Of a stretch of 58,613 bases of DNA, positions 1 through 10,808 are shown one piece after another. Made by a program: the position numbers and the translations under genes. The stretch's first letter is position 1; every line of letters begins with the position of its first letter. The stretch is taken from the NCBI GenBank assembly GCA_900175165.2, contig FWWN02000313.1:1-58613 (forward strand), in the 5' to 3' direction. Source of the stretch: Rhizomucor pusillus. Taxonomy: Eukaryota; Mucoromycota; Mucoromycetes; Mucorales; Lichtheimiaceae. The notes beneath the pieces are model-generated. The model made no database searches. It was not told the origin of the DNA and saw only the letters and a list, made by a program, of their open reading frames with translations.

Positions 1-1049
1 GTCCCTGAGTCCTGTGTGATCACATAACGAGTATCGAACAAACATGTTTCATACTCATTTATCCTGAAACATTGTATCCATGGAAAGCAATGAATGTATC
101 AAAATGAATCTTGTTGACATCTCACTATCAAACATCATGCTGGGAAATGTGTTCATCTCCAATGAACATTACCTTATTAGGATTTTGGCGGGATCTACAT
201 TCCCATTGTTCGGCAACGATAGTTCTGCATGAACGCCGCTGATACGATGCTTAAACCAACATCGAGGTGCAAGCAATCGTCTTTGAGAAATACAAGTTAG
301 AGAGCGTGAAAAGTACTCAAATCTTTTGGGTGAGAAATAAGCGTTTTGCGCGATTATCAGACGACGTCAGACTAGTTAGGAGCAGTGTCATATATGCACG
401 ATTACACAAACTTGACATGCACCCCTTGGGAAATGACAGAAACCGGGCACGATACATGTTTACTACTGTAGATGGCAGCGAAGAGACAAAGAGCTTGAAG
501 AGTGCAAGATAAAGAAGGCGGAATTTTTGCTCGCAACGCGACAATCGACAATATTCTGGGACAAACCGTGTCTTGTTCAGCTTGCCCCTCTTTCACCCAG
601 TCAAAATGCCAGTTGCATTCACCCAGGTAACAAAAGTGAATTTCAGTCACGAATGACTAGGTCCCACAGGGGTGGGTTCTGGTCTCAATGCACTTTTCGA
701 ATTGTACTCAATGGTTGGTCTGGTTCTTCTGGGTAACCTGTGGCAAGTCTGGTACAGTCATAAGTTCGAGCTTGGCTCCTCTCCTCTCCTCTGTCCCTGG
801 TTTCTGTCTTTGTGCCTGTTCCTGCTTTTCAAGTTCTTTCTCATGTGCTCTCTCTGTGTCCAACTGCTCTCTCAAGGGCAGCAAGCTCTGGCGTTTGCGC
901 GTTTGCAACGGTACGTCAAAGCTACAAACAGAAGCAGCACTGGACCGGCTGCGTTTGTTGCTGTCCTGTATCCTTATTCTCGCGTAGACGCATCGCTGGC
1001 TCATTCCTGGTAGTGGCTCCTTTTGCGGTCTTCTCTTCCGCAGCGTTAA

Positions 1050-1355
1050 GGTCTCGGGTACGAGGTAAACTAGTTAAAAGCAACGTTGACACCGTTTTTA
1101 GCTTGTTATACGCTGATTGCAAGTCTTGGTTGGTCCTTCCTTCGTGGTTTCCTTCCTTTTGCCAACCGGCACGGTCTTCGGTATGAAATATACAGGGTTT
1201 TTACAAGACAACGTTGATGCCGCTCGCGATCTTTTACTGTAGTAGGTGTTTCGATGGTCTCTTTCTACGGTGTTGTCTTTTCTGCTCGTCTATTGTCTAT
1301 AGTCAGTGTCTCTTAGGTATGAAACATACAACTCTTGTAAAACAGGCAAGTTGTT
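1050..1355 (+). repeat. degenerate dispersed/tandem motif, three copies
   Basis: A motif of roughly 45 bases recurs at about 1050, 1173 and 1307. Each copy starts near ggtctc/ggtctt, continues as a GGTATGAAAYATACA-like core, and ends with an ACAACGTTGATGCCG-like stretch. The spacing is 123 and 134 bases. A weaker fourth match may start near 908. The copies are well diverged, so this looks like an old tandem array or a decayed element. No open reading frame here resembles a protein family. Confidence 0.4.
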
Positions 1356-1499
1356 AACGCTTGTGATTCCTAATTCAGCAGGTACATCTTGGGGTTACTT
1401 AGTCTCGTGTTTCAGCTGTGAGCAAGTAGGGATCAAGAATCAAGGCACAAAATATGTCAAGCCAGCTTTTTCCTCCAAGGACGTTTTCAGGGTCGGCAT

Positions 1500-2325
1500 A
1501 ACTTTTGCTTCAGAAGTGTGTTGACACCTGTCATGCAAGGTGTAGCTGCCTTGAACTGGCAGTTGTAGGTCTGATCGCCCCAGGACACCGCAAAACGCAA
1601 ATGAATCTGGTGTCCCTGCGCCTCTGCCCAGGGTCGCGTCCTACGATCTCCGGAATACCACGTTATGGAACAACCTCTTTCCTAACTCATCAACACGAGG
1701 CTGGCCCGGTACATCCACAATTTTGACCAACGTACACACATCCACATCAAGACAAGTTTCATGCACGCACACAATTTTGGATACATACAGCATTACATCT
1801 ACACATCACCTACATCTGCATTCAACAGTTTTGACATGCACGACACCAACTTTGGATACGATACGATTCTACACCTTGTGGCGATTTTGAACAACATTGA
1901 AAACTATGCTCCATCTTTTGTTATTAAAAAGGTACAAAAGAAGACAAAAAAGGGCATTCACGATTTTGTCATTCATTCGCATTCATACAACACCATCATA
2001 TCTGCATTCGACATTTTTAACGACTACATCATTGCATTCATCACAAAAAACAAAACAAAAAAAGCAAAAAGAGTAGAAAAAATAGAAAATAAAAAAGAAA
2101 AAGTAAAAGAAAATGATCTCCTCTAATGCAAACCATGCACGTGGGACTTCCACTGGTTCCATGATCGGCTACGGCAAGACGTAGAAGACCTCGGTGAAGT
2201 CTGAAATACGCGGTGTCCTACTGGCGATCGGCCACCCGGCTGTCGGTTCGGGCGGTTACACCATGCATGACAGGTGTGACAGGTAGTACAGGCAACGCAC
2301 TTCTGGAGCAAAGTTATGTCAATCC
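1500..2325. mobile_element. non-autonomous element with long terminal inverted repeats
   Basis: The segment from about 1505 to 1680 on the plus strand (agaagtgtgttgacacctg...) and the segment from about 2320 down to 2123 on the minus strand (agaagtgcgttgcctgtac...) are related, so they form terminal inverted repeats of roughly 180-200 bases. The roughly 440 bases between them are low-complexity DNA rich in cattc/gacattttg-like units and end in an A-rich run (about 2045-2112). The only long internal frame (1761-2126) reads through this low-complexity DNA and looks like no protein. Related DNA lies at 21680-22515 and 58370-58600. It resembles a foldback/MITE-type element; ends and target duplications could not be fixed by eye. 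Confidence 0.5.
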
Positions 2326-2429
2326 TGAATTCCTCGACGGGGTTTGCCTAATATATCGGTAACAAAGATAGTATCAACCACTACCACTACACTACCCGCT
2401 CAGTGACTGATCAATTTGTTAGTTTGGAG

Positions 2430-2725
2430 TAAGGCGGTCTCCTGACTTCAAGACCGCCTCGCTCCCAAAGCTGGAAAGACTCAACGGCCTCCGGGCTGTT
2501 GGGCGCCTCCACAGAAAGTTGGCTTTTGGCGGTTGTCGTGGCCAGCTTCGACACATCTTCAAGGTCAAGTCATTGGCTGTATCTTTCTGTGGAAGGTGGG
2601 GACCGGCGAGTGCCGCCTCCTCGTGGTGGTCCCTGGATATATCGTTGGCTACATATATTTTCATGCCAACGTGAACTAAACGGCAATTCTACCTATCTAA
2701 AGCTTGAGAGTAGATCAAGGAATAA
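2430..2725 (+). repeat. repeat block, left copy
   Basis: About 290 bases here match the reverse complement of 57745-58045 at high identity, judged around 90 percent by eye. The match runs from acttcaagaccgc through ccagcttcgacacatcttc and tggatatatcgttggcta to agatcaaggaataaa. Neither copy encodes a recognisable protein. The A-rich end after an AATAAA-like string would suit a retroposon tail, but this is not proven. Confidence 0.65.
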
Positions 2726-3023
2726 AACTTTGATATGGATGTAATAATGAATATTCTGTCTTTTGCTTTCATATGCTCTACTCACTGGTGCACGCTTCTT
2801 TTATGCTTGCGTAGCTTAGAGGGACCCTCCTGCTTCTTGCAAACTGCCGACAATATCTAATCGTGGTTATAAGCTACCAATAACTTGGTCAGGCAGTGTA
2901 AGCATCCGAAATACTATATACAAGTATACAGCTCACTGTTTCACTCAACGTCTAGATACAAAGTCAGCGTTTTTAAAACGATAAATTATTTAAATGGATG
3001 AGGACATGCTCTTTACATATGCT

Positions 3024-3047
3024 TCTAATATATATATATATATATGT
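3024..3047. repeat. (TA)n microsatellite
   Basis: A simple TA dinucleotide tract lies about 70 bases beyond the 3' end of the protoglobin gene. It has no evident function. Confidence 0.8.
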
Positions 3048-3119
3048 TGAATACCGCAAGATCTCTGTTTTAGCAAAGAAGAAGAAAGGGGTGAAAGGGG
3101 GTAGGAAATACATTAAAGT

Positions 3120-3962
3120 TTACATGCCGTGTTTCTTGACGCCAAACCATACGGCGGTGGCACCAATGACAAGACCCATGAGTGCAGGCAACAAGGTGTT
3201 CTGGGTAGCGCCCATGTTCTGTGCAGCAGCGGCAGAAACGGCAGGTTGTTTGGGGTTGCAGTAGTACTTTGCAAAGTAATCGTTCTGGATCCACAGAAGC
3301 TTGTTGAATGCAGCCAAGGCAGCGCCTTCGGTCTCCTTGTCAAGGTTAAGCGAAAGAATACCGCCTACAAGAGTGGTTTCGACAAAACCAAGGAGGGCTG
3401 AAATGTGGATGTATTCAACGTTGATCTTGCTCTTCTTTTCTGGCGTATCAGTGTGAATTTTGGCGGCCCAATCGAGGTAGCGAAGCATCCTGAGGTTTTG
3501 ATAAGCTATCAGTAAACATTCGGTTGCAGCATGATAGATAATCTCTTTCTCACCTCTCATCGTAAGGACCGCTTAGGAGCTTGTTCAAGTACTTTGTCAA
3601 AAAGTGCTTGCGGAAATGGATCTGAGGGTGATCCACGGTAAAGTGCTCCAAGTTAGTTGGAAGCTCTCCTTCGTAGCCTTCGTTCTTTGGCATAAAGTGC
3701 TTCTTGGTGATATCAAAGGTGAACAATTTGTTGTAGACTGCGTCGACAACGACGGGAACCAACGGACGGATCTTGTCAGCGATCTTTTCGATAGCCTTGA
3801 TATCAGCTTCGCCTATTATTATTGGGAAAATAATTAAGTCAGCAAAGGGAAGATGCCAAGTACGCGACTGCAGGCTAATTTACCAAAGTCCATAAACTTT
3901 GCTACGTATTCAAAGCGGTAAGCACTGTCAGTGTAGAGTTGATCACGATCAATGTGCTGCAT
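3120..3962 (-). CDS. protoglobin-domain heme protein with C-terminal hydrophobic anchor
   Basis: Three exons (3962-3884, 3812-3554, 3489-3120) join in frame to 235 residues; both introns are GT-AG (71 and 64 nt). The start is the MQHIDRDQLYTD methionine, the usual beginning of fungal protoglobin-like proteins. Family features visible are FDITKKHF near residue 50, DHPQIHFRKHFLTKYL, the LRYLDWAAKIHT stretch that probably holds the proximal heme histidine, and INVEYIHISALLGF. Protoglobins bind heme and diatomic gases; the fungal role is poorly known. After the globin fold comes an Ala/Gln linker and then a hydrophobic segment of about 20 residues (roughly 210-230) followed by KKHGM. That is the architecture of a tail-anchored protein, which ordinary soluble protoglobins lack. 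The globin call is firm, the membrane anchoring inferred. Confidence 0.85.
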
Positions 3963-4522
3963 GATAGACAGAGAGAGAGAGAGAGAAAGAGTTGGGGGTT
4001 GTGGAGAAGAAAAGAAAAAGTGAAGAATATTCTGCAACCCTGACCTGATTTTTATACACTTTACAAATTCAAGTGGCGACAAAAACTTGCTCGTTGCAGG
4101 TCCCAAAAAGTCAACAAACAAACTGTCTCCGAACCTGTCTCGAACGACGGATTTCGGGTGAACCCGCGTTTGTTTGTTGCGAAAGCCAATCATATTTTTT
4201 TTTTCTACGTCGATTTTCTCTTTTTACGGATATACATTTGGAAAGCCCAAAGCTAAGGAAAGGAGACCACAATGGGCAACTGCAGGTTCAAAAGACAGAT
4301 TCAGCAGTGGGGAACAACCAAAAGCGGGCTCATGTTGGTCTTAGAGGCAGCAATTGTATTCTATTAGGAGCTGTGGTAAATGGTCATCCAAGAAGGACTT
4401 TGTTGATCGCAATGCGGATAAATGTTTTAAGTTTTTACAGATAGAAATAAGAAAAAGGAATATAGAAAAAAGCAGATAGAGAATGTAAACAAGTTATATC
4501 AGGATTAATAATAGTTGTCGAT
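3963..4522. other. intergenic region between protoglobin and flippase
   Basis: It holds the upstream region of the protoglobin gene, with a GA-type dinucleotide run at about 3967-3990 just before the start codon, and the 3' flank of the flippase gene. No open reading frame here looks like a protein. Confidence 0.6.
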
Positions 4523-7500
4523 TTATCCTCGAGGCTTCTGGATAGTCGTATCGTACGCTCGAATGATCTTGTTTTGATCGCTGTCGTTCTGTGAAAACGC
4601 GTAGCCGCGGTTTCGTTTGAGACGCTGAATCCTCCGAACTTTGTTGACAGCTTGACGGAATCTGTCCATTCTCGGGCGGTAATCGGGTAGGTTGTATTTT
4701 TGGATCTCTTGCACAAAGTGATATGGCAACGGTCTGTACATGCGTTTGATACTGTTGCAAACAGTCCGTTAATTCTGTTGCTGCTTCTTGGGAAAGATAA
4801 TACCCAGTTATACTTACTATTTCCACAAAAAGTCGCGCAGGTTGCAGATCAATGGTATTAAAATGATGAATAGCCAAAAGTTGACGTTGCCCCAGAGCAT
4901 GGGAACAATTCCATTGTATTCTGGGAATACGCCACTGGAGATGGCAGGACCAATGTACGCAACAACCGGCAAGAAAATGTACCACGCCACCATTGATCCG
5001 ACAATCGCGATAACTGTGTATTTGGTCCATATGCTGCAGACAATTGGAAGTCAGTTTGGGCCACGGAATGTGTCACACGGGTATACTTACTCTGTGATCA
5101 AGGCCGCTTTCCAGAGAATACAGCCCAAGACAGCTGTAAACACCCCTGTTCCGGCCCACCACTGCCCACCAACCATGCCGTTGGCAAACACACCATCGTT
5201 GCTGAATGCACCGACTCCTAAGAAAAAGAGTAGCTGCGCAGAACATCAATTATGTGTTCTATGCCAACATATTGTGCTTTCGGAGACATACCAGAGAGTG
5301 ATAGACGGCGTTGACGAACCAACCCCAGAATCTGCGTTGATTAAAGAACTCATTATTTTGGCCGAGCATGTACATTTGCGGATATTTGTCCAACAGTCGC
5401 GCAGACACGTATTGATCGAATATACCGATCACAAGAGGCGGTAGGAACGTGAAAATGACGTTGAAACACGACATCGTCCATGATTCATAAAACGTTGTAC
5501 CGGAGAACCCGTTATAGAAAGCATACTGTCCACGCACGCAGTACACAATTAGCTTTTCCAAACATTACGCCATTTCAAAATTATTCCCTTCTTGGCAAAC
5601 TTACCCAGAACTGCGTGAGGTACAGTGCGATGTTCTTGTAAAAGTAGTAAAAAATCATTTTGCTGAGGCGTTGGTACGCCCATGAACCGTGTACAAGCAG
5701 AAGTTTCTTCAAGAATCTGAACTGTGCAATGGCAAAATCGGCACTGCGCGCAGCTTGCAGACCTTCCACACCGCTGATACCGACGCCTACGTGCGCCGCC
5801 TGAATCATGGATACGTCGTTTGCACCGTCGCCGATAGCAAGTAGGATCGATTTGTCATACTTCTTGACAAGCTTCACAACAAGCGCCTTTTGCAGAGGGG
5901 ACACTCGGCAACAGATGACTGCTTTGCACATGACAGAAAGCTCAAACATAACCTTTTCAATATCCTTTTCCAGGGCAAAGGTCAAAGCACGGCCGTCTAT
6001 AACCAGGGCGAGCGGCTAAAATACAGATCAGAGACGTGTCCCCTTCGTGTATTTCATCGTTTCCTTCCTTGGAGCTTACCTCTAATTCATCACCTCGATT
6101 TAGCACATCGTTGATTTCCTTGAGTTTTTTCTCCAAAAAGTTCTTTGTGTCCCAATGGTTGTCTTCGTTACACACGATCAAACTCATTTCTTCATTTAGT
6201 AGTTTGCAAGAATATCCAATGTTGATGGCCGTTTCTTGTCGATCACCGGTCAGTACCCAGACCTTAATACCAGCTTCTTGGAGGGAGTAAATGGTGTCTG
6301 GTACGCCATCTTGAAGTTTGTCTTCGATAGCAGTTGCACCAAGCAAGAACAGATTTTGTTCAATCATCTCGGCAGCTTTATCAAGTTCTTCGGCACGGTT
6401 GACCAATGTGGTCGAGGCTTTGTCATAGATTTGAGACCATCGGGCATATTCATCCTCTGGAATTTCTCTCATTGCAATGCATAGTGTTCGCAAACCTTCT
6501 GAAGCGAATTCCTAAATAGCGATCTAGATCAGCATCGAAATGATCGCTTGAAGTTCTAGACAATAGACTTTACCTCCAAATGGATTAACGTTGGCTCAAC
6601 AAATGGGTTGTTTTCTGCCAGACGTTCTAGAATAACGGTATCTGCGCCTTTGCAGTAAAGCTTGATCTTTCCATCAGGCCCACGGACAACGGCTGACATA
6701 CGTTTACGCGAAGAATTGAACTCGCAAATATTCAAAACTTGGAATTCCATATCGTGACCACGGACTGTGCAGGTTATAGAGTGCGGTCGTCGAGTCTAAT
6801 CATGTTACAACATTAGCGCTAAATTCAGGATTATATTGTGTTTTAAGCTTCTTACATGGAAACGATAACCAAGCTGACTAGCTCCTTTAACAAGAGCACC
6901 TTCATCAGGGGACGATGCCTGGTAAACAATCTCGTCTGTATCTCCCGCTCTTTCCGGAATAACAGTGTGGCAGCATGCAAGCAAAATCAAAAATTCGTTA
7001 ATGACATTCGCCGTCGGATGGGTCTTTAAATGCTCCTCTAATTGGTTGAAGGTATACTGCAAAGTCGGGTCATCGGAGCCATCTCTCGCTTGTCTATCAG
7101 AATCCACCTTGTCGGCATAAGACAATCCAGCAATAGAACACTGCCGGAACTGCATTTCATTGCACGTCAAAGTACCAGTCTTATCGGAAAAGACAAACTT
7201 GACCTAAATTGATAAAATATTCAGAATTCCCCAGAAAATTGTATGATTTCTTTGCTAATAGTCTCTCTTACCTGCCCCAGTTCTTCGATAAGACTGCTGC
7301 TTCGCGCAACGGCGGGAGTGTCTGTTTTCTCGTAATACATATCCAAGTCAGCTTCTATCAGCAAGGATTGAATGAATTTTACAATCTCCATTGTAACCAT
7401 CAGACTACAAAGTGTTAGTCAAGACCTTAAAACCAATTATAGTTGTATATTCTGAAATACCTGATAGGGATGAAACTGTTGAATAGAATCAAAAAAGTCA

Positions 7501-9462
7501 AAATGTCATATCCAAACTCGGCAGCGCGGTTGGTATTCTCAATAGGAAGGTACGATAATTGGGATCCTTTAGAGAGCTACAATGGCAGAATTAAATGCTC
7601 TGTGCTTTCCTCATGTTTGGTAACTTGATACCTACCGCGAATCCAAGACCACCGATAGAGCAAGCAATGCTCATGACGACCAAAATAGTGAACAGATACA
7701 AAATATTTCGGTTGGTAATGTGGGTAACATTTGACATTTTGGATGGCTTTTTGCTACATATATTTAATCAGCACCTGTTCCCAACAGTGTGGTGTCCCAG
7801 TATAATGTACCTCGAGTTTAGCATGAGTTTGCTTTCGTGACCGGTAAAGACCACAATGCCGTAGATCCAGGATGTGTTTCTCAGTTGGGCACCTCGAAGA
7901 AGCAGCTGCGTAGGATCTAGGGCAAACTCTCTGGATTTTCCGACTTGGTCCATCGATGATATGGACAAGACACCATCAAAATTATAAAGTCGATTGTTTG
8001 GCTGCTCGCATTTGATAACGCCTTGCAGTCTACTCATCTCGACTGGGTCCAGTATCTTGCTTGTTTGCGACAATGCCTGCTTAATTTTGAGATTGACTTC
8101 GCTGCTCACGCGTTAGCATAATATGCATATATGTTTGTAGGATTGCAATACATACCCATCCAAGTTACTTGTCTCCACATAGCAGAGACCTTCAGGCTCA
8201 GAGCTGCTGATAAGCACCAGATCTGCCGGGAAATTCTCTCCGCTTTCGATACGCAAGACATCACCGACTTTAACATCCCTCCAAGCTTGCTCCACGAATT
8301 CTGTGCCCAAAAGCACTTTACATTTTCTCGCGTTTAACTCTGCATCTGATCGATGCACGCCCTAAAGAGTTCCATTATTTCATAAATCATTGCGATCGAC
8401 TGAAGGATATGCTTGATCGAAACGTACCCAGTCTTCTACAATCTCCTTGATTGCAGTGATGAAAAGCACGATGCAAAGCGGAACGAGGGTTGTCCAGCGT
8501 GACGTAGGTGAAATATCAGGGATTTGCTACCAATAGAATATGAATATACTTGAAAACATGTACCCATTTACATGTACACAATGATTCTCTATATTTCTCT
8601 TACCTGAATACCAGAAATAAACAAGAAAAACAAATTGGCGTATTTAGAGAATTCTTCGTACAAAAATCGTGGCAGGAAGGTAATTATCGTATATTTTGCT
8701 GTAAATATTCGGTTGTGCAGGAATTTTTGTTCGTCGTTCAAAGTGGTATTATTAACATAAATAATACGTTCGCCGCCTTCGCCGGCTGTACCGGAAGCCG
8801 AGCCAGGCCGTCCAAGCATTTCGTTCACGAAATCCTTTACACCATCTAGGCATCCTCGCTGCTTCCGTCGAGTTCTTCCAGGCGATGGAGCACTTGATGG
8901 TCGCATGGGTATAGCACCACCAGCAGCAGTGTCGCCAGAAGACACGGACTGGTTGTTCCTAGCTCCAGCAATCGGGCCCTGGTGTGCCAAGAGCCTCAGG
9001 TCGTCATCATCGTCAATTGCTGCTGGCTCGTCATATAATGATCCTACATATATAATCAGAAATCTGCCGGTACCTACAGTCTCTTCTCAATGGATGTACC
9101 AACTCACCTGTGTCGGTGTTAAATGTTTCCATTCGCTTTAACTGTCCTCCGCCCCCTCCAGCAGACGGGCGTGCGCCCATGGGAGTCGATGAGGCTGGTG
9201 GAGGCGGCGGATACGTGGTCGCTGCAGGTCGCGCGGGTTGGTTGTGCTGGAGATCTATGAGATCGCTCACGTAGTCGGAGGAGGAGTATCGCTGTGTAGT
9301 AGGTCCGGTGTAGGCAGCCTGCGGTGCGCGAGATTGCTGAGGCTCGTTCGACGCTGCAAAAGGATTCAGAGTTGCATCTTCTCCTCCAAAAGCAATATTT
9401 CGTCCGTCACTGCGATGCGGATTCTCGCCAGGGTCATCAAATGGATTATTATGTGATGCCAT
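4523..9462 (-). CDS. DRS2: Drs2-type phospholipid-flipping P4-ATPase, catalytic subunit
   Basis: About 15 exons give roughly 1,340 residues, the size of yeast Drs2. These P-type ATPases move phosphatidylserine/ethanolamine to the cytosolic leaflet of trans-Golgi and endosomal membranes and work with a Cdc50-family partner, which is not in this window. Visible features in order: a Pro/Gly-rich N-tail starting [12 protein letters not shown] (9462); [14 protein letters not shown] entering TM1 (about 8600); the actuator motif DGEVNLK (across the intron at about 8110-8150); FIPIS then LMVTME in TM4 (7400-7500); the phosphorylation motif [10 protein letters not shown] (about 7180); CKGADTVI (about 6650); [10 protein letters not shown] (about 6240); and [11 protein letters not shown] (about 5815). 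The C-tail has NRGYAFSQ, the counterpart of the Drs2 autoinhibitory GFAFS motif, and stops at 4523. The usual actuator sequence is DGETNLK; here the Thr is Val. Confidence 0.93.
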
Positions 9463-9630
9463 GGCAGGCGGCAAGCAGCCAAGAAGGGAAGAAAAAGAAG
9501 CTTGTGCACTCCGAGCTCTTGTGCTCCACTCACGCTGAATCAAGTAACCCTTTTCATTCCCGCCGCCCGCTTGCTGCTGAGCGAGGTAAACTCTAAAAGC
9601 TCTCTTTCTCTCACTTTATTGATAACAACC

Positions 9631-10687
9631 CTACAGAACCAAGCCTCCATCTATCATCAAGACCTTTGCAAGAACCATCGTTACTAAAAATATCCCACAA
9701 TGCATAAGTAATAATGAGCTTATTAGCTTGTTCACTACCTGACCGTGCATATATTGAGACCGAGCAAGGAACAATGCAGCTTCTGCCACGTCTTCCACTT
9801 TACCAAACCTTTGCAGAGATATCTTTTTGAGTAGATTTTCTTTTGTTTCTGGAGACTGTAACATATCTTCAAACAACATTCAGTCAGCAGGGTGACCTAA
9901 TTTATGGTAATGATTACCGGCACTCACTTGCAGTCATATCCGTCTCTATATAACCCGGTGCTATCGCGTTCACTCGAATCTGTAAAGGTCCTAGCTCTTT
10001 TGCTAAAGATTTTGTAAAGCCTGCATAGAGCAACGTAAACATTCCAATGCCCTTTCTTCATTCCTTGGTCTCGCGTACCAATGACACCAGCCTTGGATGC
10101 ACCATAAACGGTCTGTCCAGCATTTCCATAAATGCCAACTGCGCTGGATACATTGATAATGCAGCCTCCTTTGCGTTTTCGGATCATGTTCCTTGTGACA
10201 GCATGGCACATCCACATTGTTCCAAATAAATTGGTGTTCATGACATCCATGAGATCCTGCTCCTTTGTCTGTACAAGCAAGGTATCACGGCAAATTCCTG
10301 CCAGCATGAAGAGATTGCATAAATTTTCTGTCGATTTTGTGCCTTTTTAATTTTTCTTCCTACCTGCAGAATTTACAAGGTATTCGATGGACCCTTCCTT
10401 TAGAATTTGCTGGTCTGGCGGTTACAACTCGAGAATCAATTTCTGCAATATCCTCTGTTCACCTTCATTGTGTTTGTGATTGCCTCCTTATTGGATACGT
10501 CCAAAACGACACCTTTGTGACCGTGTCCGTATCTTTCAACAAAGGCGCGCTCGACCGTTTGTACATGATCAGGATCTCTTCCGACGAGGATTGTTCGTGC
10601 TCCATTCCTTGCAAATGCATCAGCGATGGCGTAGCCTATCCCACGTGTGGCGCCTGTCACCAGGGCGGTCTGCTGTGCAAAGTTCAT
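9631..10687 (-). CDS. OAR1: short-chain dehydrogenase, 3-oxoacyl-ACP reductase (FabG/OAR1-like)
   Basis: Several exons join to a protein of about 250 residues. It is a classical [21 protein letters not shown] gives the TGxxxGIG NAD(P)-binding motif, NSAGI is the NAG motif, and [10 protein letters not shown] plus YGASKAG supply the catalytic Ser, Tyr and Lys. [17 protein letters not shown] and [10 protein letters not shown] are typical of FabG, and the protein ends [10 protein letters not shown]. The family reduces 3-oxoacyl-ACP, in fungi probably in mitochondrial type II fatty acid synthesis. No obvious mitochondrial presequence precedes the Rossmann fold, so another SDR substrate cannot be excluded. 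One intron, after ...TNTMK, uses an acceptor in ccagaccag to continue as [16 protein letters not shown]. The start codon lies 121 bases from the start of the divergent GPATCH8-like gene. Confidence 0.85.
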
Positions 10688-10808
10688 TTTTTTCGAGCCA
10701 ATGCAAAGAGAAATGAAATTCTCCCGCCCTCCACAACAGCTGCTGCTTCTTTTACCTTTTTCCCCGACGACCTTGCATTACTCTTCCTCCTCCTTCGATA
10801 AATATAGG
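10688..10808. promoter_or_regulatory. compact bidirectional promoter region
   Basis: Only 121 bases separate the divergent start codons of the OAR1-like gene (minus) and the GPATCH8-like gene (plus). The interval carries a short CTTCCTCCTCCTTC pyrimidine tract near 10781-10796. Any promoter for both genes must lie here or within the first exons. No clear TATA box was seen. Confidence 0.5.

Noticed and set aside
1761..2126. 121-codon plus-strand open frame
   Set aside because: It runs through the low-complexity core of the inverted-repeat element, is Asn/Ile/Lys-rich and ends in an A-rich tract; it has no domain and no equivalent frame in the second copy.
4788..5444. 218-codon plus-strand open frame
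   Set aside because: Antisense to the transmembrane C-terminal exons of the flippase, which have clear P4-ATPase sequence on the minus strand.
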